Below, in pieces: positions 56,810 to 64,000 of a stretch of DNA of 64,000 bases. The stretch's first letter is position 1; each line of letters opens with the position of its first letter. This stretch comes from Ilex aquifolium (lineage: Eukaryota; Streptophyta; Magnoliopsida; Aquifoliales; Aquifoliaceae): contig OX637393.1 in the NCBI GenBank assembly GCA_951799425.1, positions 13,312,744 to 13,376,743 on the forward strand, given 5' to 3'. Below the pieces are notes generated by a model, which was not told the origin of the DNA, made no database searches, and saw only the letters and a list, made by a program, of their open reading frames with translations. Made by a program: the position numbers and the translations under genes.

Positions 56810-59002
56810 TGTCACACCCCCACCCCGGATCACATAGGGTGGGCGGCGGACCGGCCACTAAGGCCTTAATCAACCAACTCTGTGCATAATAAATACAAAA
56901 TACAGCAGAAGACAAATAATAAAGTGATACAATCCATCGACCTAATGACTATCAGAGGAAGAAACTAAACATCAACAACATCATTATTAAACTCATGTAA
57001 AACAATAATTAAACTATAAGGTTCACTACTCTAAGCATAAGCAACATTGTTCCCTAAACAATTGAATTTTTTTCTCAAAACTATAAAAGTCATTTATTCT
57101 TGAAGACTTACAATAAAATAAATCTTCAAATCCTCTAATCCCTTATCTATCTGTAGGCTTACTCCTCACCCTGATTCTCACCTGAAAAATGTTACATGTT
57201 TGGACACAATGACCAGTGAATAGCAACCACTTCTAATGAGGTGTGAAAATAAATCTTACAGTTTATATATAAAAATAAACTTGATACATACATAAGTACA
57301 ACAAATGGTACCCAAACCTCTCTCATATAATCATTTAAACAAAATGATCTCATGATCACAAATAACTTTATAAATAAAAAGATATTTATAACCCAAAACA
57401 CCACTTATTTTCACAAATAAGTTTATAAATGAAAGGACATTTATAACCCAAAATACTCACACACACATTCAGTTTCAAATACATTTGTCAAATCATGTTT
57501 GTTACCACTAGCCTGGTAACTGACCCGGTCTCTTGTTACCACTAGCCTGGTAACTGACCCAGTCTCTTGTTATCACTAACCTGATTACTGGCCTCGTCTC
57601 TTGTCATCACTAGCCTGATGACTGGCCTCTATCTCTTGTTACCACTAGCCTGATAACTAGCCCAGTTTCTTGTCATCACTAGCCCAGTCTCTCTTTACCA
57701 TTTAGACTTGGTAACCCCAGTCCCCGTCTCATAAACATGATTTTCTCACCCACAAAAACTGTAGTTTTAGTTCCAATGCACACAAAATTTCCCTTTCTTC
57801 ACCAAAGCAATGATATAAAATCATCCCACAAGTTTTCCAAAATTCACATGTATAACAGTTCACAATTGCAAAACATTTAATTGCACCCCAAATATCAACG
57901 CATATATCACATATATGAAAAATCGACACGTATGCACCCACACATTTAATATAGAAAATTCTCTCAAAAGAAGTAATAACTACTCACCTTGATTCCCAAA
58001 ATCCAATTCAAAACACTTTTTCCCAACCTCAATGCAATCACCACCTAATCCACAATAATATATAACAATCAATCCTTATTCCTAATTTCGCCGTTTCGCG
58101 ATTCTATATTTAATTTACGTACTTCCTACCCATTGATATATACTTAATATATTCTTTACATATAACTATCCTTTTTAATACGAAATAATAGGGTATAGAA
58201 GTAGTCTGGGCTGTTTAGAAAAAGTTTTTAAAGTTTTGGGGTCAAAGTGTAATTTCTTTGAAAAACGAATTTTCTGTTTTTGGGACTGCCATAAATTTTC
58301 CAAAATTCTATTCTTCCAACTTACCAAATAAAACAGTGATTAAAATTAAATTTCAAAGAATATAAGAGTTAAAGTAAAACTCTTTAAAATTAAAAGGGAT
58401 GTTTCTAGAATTTTAAGAAACCTATTTTCTCCACCCACCGAAAGTTACAGAACTTCTAACTTTCTTCCTTCTTCCCCTTTGCTTTTTTTTTTTTTGCTTC
58501 CCTTTTTTTTAACACATTAAATAAATTCTTTAAAAGCTTCAAGACCAGCCAATCTAAATTAGGTCTAAAAATACTTAAATTAGCAACTTTCAATAAAACT
58601 CATTTACATATTCCTCAATATTCTTCATCAATATATATTTTCATTATCACTATTTATAATAAACCTAATACCATTTAATTGAATAAAATACAAAACTCAT
58701 CAAATAATTAATGAATCCATACCTTTAATGGATCAAATCCTTTTTATTTTCTTTTTCATTCTTCTTTCTCTCTCCCCTAAGCCGCCTTTTTCTTTCTTTG
58801 TTTCTTCCTTTTTATTTTTTATTTTTTTTTTATTTTGCCCTCTTTTGACTGCCTACATATATATTTATACAAAGTAAAAGAAACCCTACAGTAACACTAC
58901 AATTCCTCATTTCTTAATTACAATCACATCCCTTTTTAAAAAGAATATCACAAATTGACCTAAAAACTAATATTACATATATTTTAAATTTGGGATATTA
59001 CA
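56810..59002 (-). mobile_element. Solo LTR (2.2 kb, Tekay/Del-like) in the duplicated AGO2 flank
   Basis: Minus-strand orientation: starts TGTAATATCCCAAATTTAA (right end) and ends GGTGGGGGTGTGACA (left end). A TATAAATATATA box near 58860 is followed by a GA-rich leader. The 5-base flanks do not match (TAAAT and TTTAA), so a target duplication cannot be shown. Instead, 120 bases of flank are repeated on both sides. Confidence 0.7.
57498..57720. repeat. 34-36 bp tandem hairpin array in the solo LTR, about 6 units
   Basis: Units of the type TCTTGTTACCACTAGCCTGG then TAACTGACC. Each unit has a 6-bp stem around ACTAGCCT. Stems read GTTACC/GGTAAC twice and GTCATC/GATGAC once, so the two sides change together in that unit. 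Confidence 0.85.
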
Positions 59003-59007
59003 TTTAA

Positions 59008-59211
59008 TTGTTTTCTACAACGAGAAATCTCTCCGGAGGAGGTTGTACTTGACCCACCCTTGTATCCACACTTGTAGAGTAAATTATGGATGTCTGCAAT
59101 CATCCTGTAACCAAAGATATCAGTTAAACTCTAGAGACACTAGTGAGACACGAACCCAAGACGCTTGATTTTATGATTCACTTGAAATTCAACTCCACAT
59201 CACTAGACTAT
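59008..59211. repeat. Duplicated AGO2 3' flank, repeated piece
   Basis: The first 127 bases repeat 56687-56809 with few differences. The rest (to 59211) is the point where a CACTA element starts. Confidence 0.6.
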
Positions 59212-59550
59212 CACTACAAAAAAAAGTCACTTTTAGGCCCTAGATTTAGATTGTAGCTATAAATATTGTCACTGAATGAATATGTTTAGTGGTAAAAAAT
59301 TATTATTGCCATTGAAAGTATGATATTGAAATTATTTAGTTGCCATAATTATTTGTCACCACTAAAGATATATAATTAGTGGTGAAAAAGTATTGTTGTC
59401 ATTGAAGATATGATAATGAATCTAATTAGTTACAATTTAAATGTTGCAGCAAAAATACATTACTAATTCATCACTAATTCTAAATATTTAGTAACAATAA
59501 TTTAAATTTAGCCACTAATAAAATAAAATTTTAGTGATAACATTTTTCAG

Positions 59551-59890
59551 TTGCAGCAACTATGCCCTATTTTAAGCTGCAATTTATTTTTTTTGCCACT
59601 GAATGTCAATTTTAGTACACTATACAAAATTTGGGCGTTTAATAGTTTAATATCGTCGTCGAAATTTGGGCGTTTAATAGTACATTCAGCCCCACCACAT
59701 CGTCAATCTCTCTCACTGTCTCTCTCTCTCTCTCTCTCTCGCGATCGTCGATCTCTCAATTCCTTCGCCGTCACGATTCCCACTGGTTTGAAGACTCCCT
59801 CGAAGACACCTCCATCACCACCACCATCTTGGTTGTTGAGAAGGCTGAGCTCATTTTGAAAATCACCGAGAAGAAGATTAAGGTGCACCA
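59551..59890 (+). other. Exon-like stretch inside the CACTA element
   Basis: Contains a CT microsatellite leader followed by a short readable stretch with KAELILKITEKKIK before a GTGCACC. It may be a 5' exon of the element or a captured host exon; I recognise no family. The 102-aa frame starting at 59551 is mostly simple sequence. Confidence 0.3.
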
Positions 59891-61026
59891 TCGATTTTCA
59901 CGCATATACTTGCTCTCTGTCTGTGCACGCACAATATCAATGATGATCTCTCAACCTCTCGGTGATTGCAGATGAATCTATTTAGCAACTGATTTTATTT
60001 GATTGCAATTTTCAGCTTATGTGTGGAGTAATGGAGTTTTACAAATTGCCTTAGTAAGCCCCTCTCTCTACTTTATGATTTGCTTCTCTGTTCTCCATCG
60101 AGCATTGAATTGTTTTTGGCAGATAATTCAAAATTTTTCTTTTATTCGAATTAAGTTTCTGCAACCAGATCCCTAAATTGTAGATTTGTTTTAGGAAAAG
60201 CACAAATCAATGTGGTGGTTTTGCATAACTTTTGTGAGTTTTGTTTGTGGCAAACCAATTTATTCATGGATTTCGAAATTGTGTTCAAGTTCGCTTACTG
60301 ACCGAGAAATAGTAGCTTGAAGCCTTTCCCTTAGTTTGATTGTCACAAACACTAGGATTGAGCAAATGTTGTTCTTAAATTGTTCAGGGATTAATTGCAG
60401 ACATATCTCAGTAGGTAGCCAATGAGCTTGAAGACATATCTGGAAAGGAATGGTGCCATTGATTTTCTTTAGCTCATTTATCTGACATCATTGGAAGAGA
60501 TTATTGCAGTGGTAATAGATTGATAGTACTTCAGCTTTTTTTTAGAACATTTACCACAAAAATTGTCTTGGCAGTTATCTATTTCACTACCTGTGTAATC
60601 TGAAGAATTGGTTTCCTTTTTTATTTTTTATTTTTTTTATTAAGCCATTGTTTAGCTCTTAAGACCTTGATGATGACTAATATCTCAAAAATGGTTCATA
60701 TGCTTAGAACTAGTTTTTCAGCAAGATGAGTTGCTTTTGTCCCCAAGCATTATTAACCTGTGCAAACCAATGTGATAATGATTGATAACACTTTGAAAAT
60801 CAATGGAACCTTAGAACCCTAGAAGTTAGAACCTTAGAACCCTAGAAATTGATTTTTTTGACTTGTCTTCTAGTCTCAGTGATACATGCTTAATTACAAC
60901 TAAAAACTTCAAATAAGAACAACATATTACAATGTCATAGTTAGGAGGCCCTTATGTGGTTCTCTGTTCAATTTTGTTAATTTACTACAGGGATTCTTCT
61001 TATTCTTCGGGATAGGGTAGGGACAC

Positions 61027-63203
61027 ATGGATAAGACTTGGATGCGGATTAGGGAACGACGCCATGAATACCGTGAAGGAGTTAAACAATTCATGGAGTT
61101 CGCTTTTGCCCACACTAAACCTTGGAAAATGATACGTTGTCTGTGTGTTAAATGCAACAATGTTTATTTTCATACTCATGATGATGTGGAAACTCATTTG
61201 TATTACCATGGTATAGTTAAAGATTACATTACGTGGGTATTTCATGGGGAAGAGTTTGAGTTGAGCAGCGACGATGATGATGATGAGCCTGACGAAGAAG
61301 ATGAAAATGATCACGATGACATGCAAGAAATGATTTATGAACATTACACTGCGGCAACTGTGAATGCTTGGGAAGGAGAGAATTCGAACATTATTGGGAA
61401 TGCAGTGCCTGATTGGGAAACAAATAAATTTATGAGATTGTTGAAGGATACTAACCAACAGTTGTATCCGGGTTGCAAGAAGTTCACCAAGTTGTCATTC
61501 ACTCTGAAGTTATTGCACCTGAAAGTACTAAATCGAGTGAGTAATAAAATGTTTAGTATGATGCTCGAGCTATTTAAGGAGGCACTTCCTGATGGTGAGA
61601 CACTCCATAGCTCCTATTATGAGGCTAAAAAGATCATTCGTGACATGGGGCTTGACTATACAAGGATTCATGCTTGCAAAAATGACTACATGTTATTTTG
61701 GAAGGAGCACAAAGATAAATAAGAGCGTATAGAATGCAAAGAGCCTAGATATAAATTTGATGATGGAAAACGAAAGCAGATTCCTCAAAAAATCTTACGT
61801 TATTTTCCACTAAAACCAAGGCTACAAAAGTTATTTATTTCAAAGAAGATAGCATTAGATATGCGGTGGCACATAGAGAAGCGCGTCGATGATGGTTTGC
61901 CGAGGCATCCAGCTGACACAGAAGTCGGGAAAGAATTTGACAAAATGCATGAATCCTTTGCCCAAGATCCTCACAATGTTAGGCTTGGGCTAGCAAGTGA
62001 TGGATTCAATCCATTTTCAAACATGAGCACTAATTATAGCACATGTCCTGTTGTTCTTGTTCCATATTACCTACCACCATGGAAATGTATGAATGATCCC
62101 TTTTTCCATATGTCAATGCTAATTCCAGGACCCAAATCTCCAGGAAATGACATTGATGTATATTTGCGGCCATTGATAGAAGAGTTGAAAGAGTTGTGGG
62201 AAGATGCTGTCCAAACTTATGATGCCTTCACTGGTGCCAATTTTCTTTTGCATGCTGCAGTTATATGGACTATACTTCCCAGCATACGACAACTTATCAG
62301 GATGGAGTACTAAAGTATTTTTGGCTTGCCCTACCTGCAATAAGGAGACGTCATCTATGTGGCTAAAGAATGGAAAAAAGACTTGTTACTTGGGTCATCG
62401 ACGTTTTTTACCAATCGATCATGTATGGCGACATAAAAATAATTCTTTTGATGGAAAAAAAGAACTTCGGGAGGCACCGATATCTCTTTCTGGGGATGAT
62501 GTACCTGAGCAATTGAGTCACCTCGAAACAGTAAAATTTGGGAAGAAGACAAAACCAAAGAAAAGGAAGCGTGACGGGCAGTTAAATTGGACAAAATGTA
62601 GTATTTTCTTCAAATTGCCTTATTGGAAAACCATTAAATTTTGACACAATTGGATGTCATGCACGTGGAGAAAAATTTGTGTGATAGTATTCTGGCTACT
62701 TTAATGAACATTGATGGTAAAACAAAGGACAACATCAAGACTCGTCTTGACTTGCAAACCATGGGTATAAGGCATCAATTACACATGAAGCTTGATGGTA
62801 ATTCCTATAAAATGCCTCCAGCATGGTACACAATGTCTATGGCTGAAAAAAAGAATTTTTGTGAGTTCTTGGCTTCTGTGAAACTCCCAGACGGCTACAC
62901 TTCAAACATATCAAGATGTGTAAATAGTAAGAAATGTCGAATTGCTGGCATGAAGGGTCATGATAGTCACGTATTTTTACAAGGGTTACTCCCACTTGCA
63001 ATACGTGGATCTTTAACTAATGATGTGTTTGAGGAACTAATTGAGATTAGCCATTTTTTTAAAGAGTTGTGCTCGAGGACATTGAAAAAAGATGTGTTGG
63101 AGTGGCTTGAAAGCCAGATTTTCGTAACACTTTGCAAGCTAGAAAGGATATTTCCACCTTCATTCTTCGATATTATGGTGCATTTGGTCATTCATCTCGT
63201 TTA
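61027..63203 (+). pseudogene. CACTA transposase (TNP2/TNPD type) with stop and frameshifts
   Basis: Starts MDKTWM (61027). Residues 1-80 form the transposase-associated zinc domain (C..C...H....H around CLCVKCNN and THLYYHG). The TNP2 transposase then follows: MRWHIEKRVDDG, DGFNPF, CPVVLVPYYLPPWKCM, ACPTCNKET, LGHRRFLP, LDVMHVEKNLCDS and CRIAGMKGHDSH. Breaks: TAA at 61720-61722, a small deletion with frameshift near 62270, and another frameshift near 62640. After SFFDIMVHLVIHLVY the sequence leaves the transposase at about 63203, so the C-terminal part is lost. In the family this enzyme cuts the CACTA ends. Non-functional here. Confidence 0.9.
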
Positions 63204-63209
63204 TTTGTG

Positions 63210-63987
63210 ACCACTCAAACCCTCATGCAATACAACAAATGAAACCCATCACACAAGGTCATCTCCAGTTAAACCATCAAATCAATGAAACTAATCCGAT
63301 CAGGACCCAAAGAGGGCAACAGATTCAACCTCAAATTATATGAAACAAGTGAAAACCAAAGCACACACTCCAAACCAACCTCCAAAAGAAGTAGAACTTT
63401 CCGTTATACACACACACACAACGCAAAATCAAACATAACAGCATTTTTATACTAGTACCCCCCCCTCCCCCCCCCCCCCCCCCCCCGAAAAAAAAAAGGC
63501 ATAACAGAGCACAAATATTTGTTATGAAAAATAACCCAAGGTTCAGATCCCTTGTTTATTAATGCATATATCGGTTTCCATAGCTTGAGCAACACAAATT
63601 TAGACAAACACATACAAACCCAGCACATCATGCTCCAACTCCTGCTTAACCCACATGGTAGGTGAAGAAGAACAATAAAATAAAAACTAAACAAGACCAC
63701 AAACATACAAAAAGATCCACAAAACACAGTACTCATAGCCTAGCAAACAGTACTTGTATCATGCCTCTAGTTCTACATGGCTTTAAGAACCATGGGAACA
63801 GGCAGCAAACAAAGACATGAACCCCGGTTGGACTCATGCACAAAGTGTACACATGAAACCCTATTAGATTCACGCACAAACTCCTTAACTAGCATTTAGG
63901 AAAAGAAAATTTGATTTGCGATTGGGCATTTCCAACAGTGAATGATATAATCTCTTTCACTACTGAATATAGTGAACGAGATTTAGG
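63210..63987 (-). other. 3' region of a second AGO2-like gene
   Basis: Closely similar to 40600-41272, the 3' flank and 3' UTR of the AGO2 gene: CATGGGAACAGGCAGCA, CACGCACAAACTCCTTAACTA and TTGGGCATTTCCAACAGTGA occur in both. It keeps the AATAAA signal (63560-63555 complement). A C-run (63458-63486, one T) and a CA repeat are specific to this copy. Confidence 0.85.
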
Positions 63988-64000
63988 TTAAACGAAAAAC
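63988..64000 (-). CDS. Last codons of a tandem AGO2-like gene (rest outside window)
   Basis: On the minus strand the final bases read G TTT TTC GTT TAA, which gives the FFV-stop ending of the AGO2-like protein in the position expected from alignment of the two 3' regions. Only 13 bases are visible, so the call depends on the matching 3' UTR beside it. The stop is TAA here and TGA in the full copy. Confidence 0.6.

Larger units (their letters stand above)
59212..63203 (+). mobile_element. CACTA (En/Spm) transposon, right end deleted
   Basis: Left terminus CACTACAAAAAAAAGTCAC at 59212, preceded by TAT as the possible 3-bp target copy. Subterminal repeats of TTAGTGGT(A/G)A and related words run to about 59560. 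A CT-rich leader (59700-59750) and about 1.2 kb of non-coding or intronic DNA precede the transposase. The transposase frame ends abruptly near 63203, where the sequence returns to AGO2 3' flank, and no TAGTG-type right terminus is present. The element is therefore truncated and immobile. Confidence 0.85.

Noticed and set aside
59703-59891. 62-aa minus-strand frame rich in Arg-Glu
   Set aside because: Product of the CT microsatellite.

Overview
This window is nuclear DNA from a flowering plant, most likely a eudicot. The evidence is an ARGONAUTE2/3-clade gene with plant introns, plant hAT and CACTA transposons, and Ty3/gypsy elements of the Tat lineage (second, archaeal-type RNase H; antisense genes between integrase and the 3' LTR). 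I cannot name the species. I saw no bacterial operon, tRNA, rRNA or CRISPR array.

Left part (1-20718). The window opens in the 3' end of a hAT transposase gene and its GC-rich terminus (1-1055). Next come remains of an old Ty3-type gag on the minus strand, split by a 2.1 kb solo LTR with a 5-bp target duplication (1945-4086). The old element's LTR is in turn split by a 14.4 kb composite Tat retroelement (5484-19874). The composite has three LTRs: two direct and one inverted. RT-RNaseH-integrase lies in plus orientation between the first two; PBS-gag-protease-RT lies inverted between the second and third.

Middle (20719-36075). A second Tat element has 99%-like LTRs. Its gag-pol is broken by four TAG codons and by a nested 1.9 kb solo LTR. 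Both Tat elements carry, between integrase and the 3' LTR, a 55-bp tandem array and two spliced antisense genes with Transposase_28-like N-termini and coiled-coil/acidic C-termini. The smaller gene (338 aa, one intron) is intact in both copies, although gag-pol is broken in both.

Right part (36076-64000). AT-rich DNA holds a 2 kb non-autonomous hAT element with an 8-bp target duplication. It is followed by the only clear host gene, a three-exon AGO2-like gene on the minus strand (50417 to 41273, 1097 aa) whose 4.9 kb first intron is full of small DNA transposons. Gene-poor DNA with small repeats follows. From about 56.3 kb the 3' flank of the AGO2 gene reappears, interrupted by a solo LTR (56810-59002) and a truncated CACTA element with a broken TNP2-type transposase (59212-63203). 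The last bases (63988-64000) look like the final codons of a second AGO2-like gene that runs off the window, so the locus is a tandem AGO2 duplication.

All coordinates, splice sites and comparisons were read by eye from the sequence; family names come from recognised motifs, not from searches.
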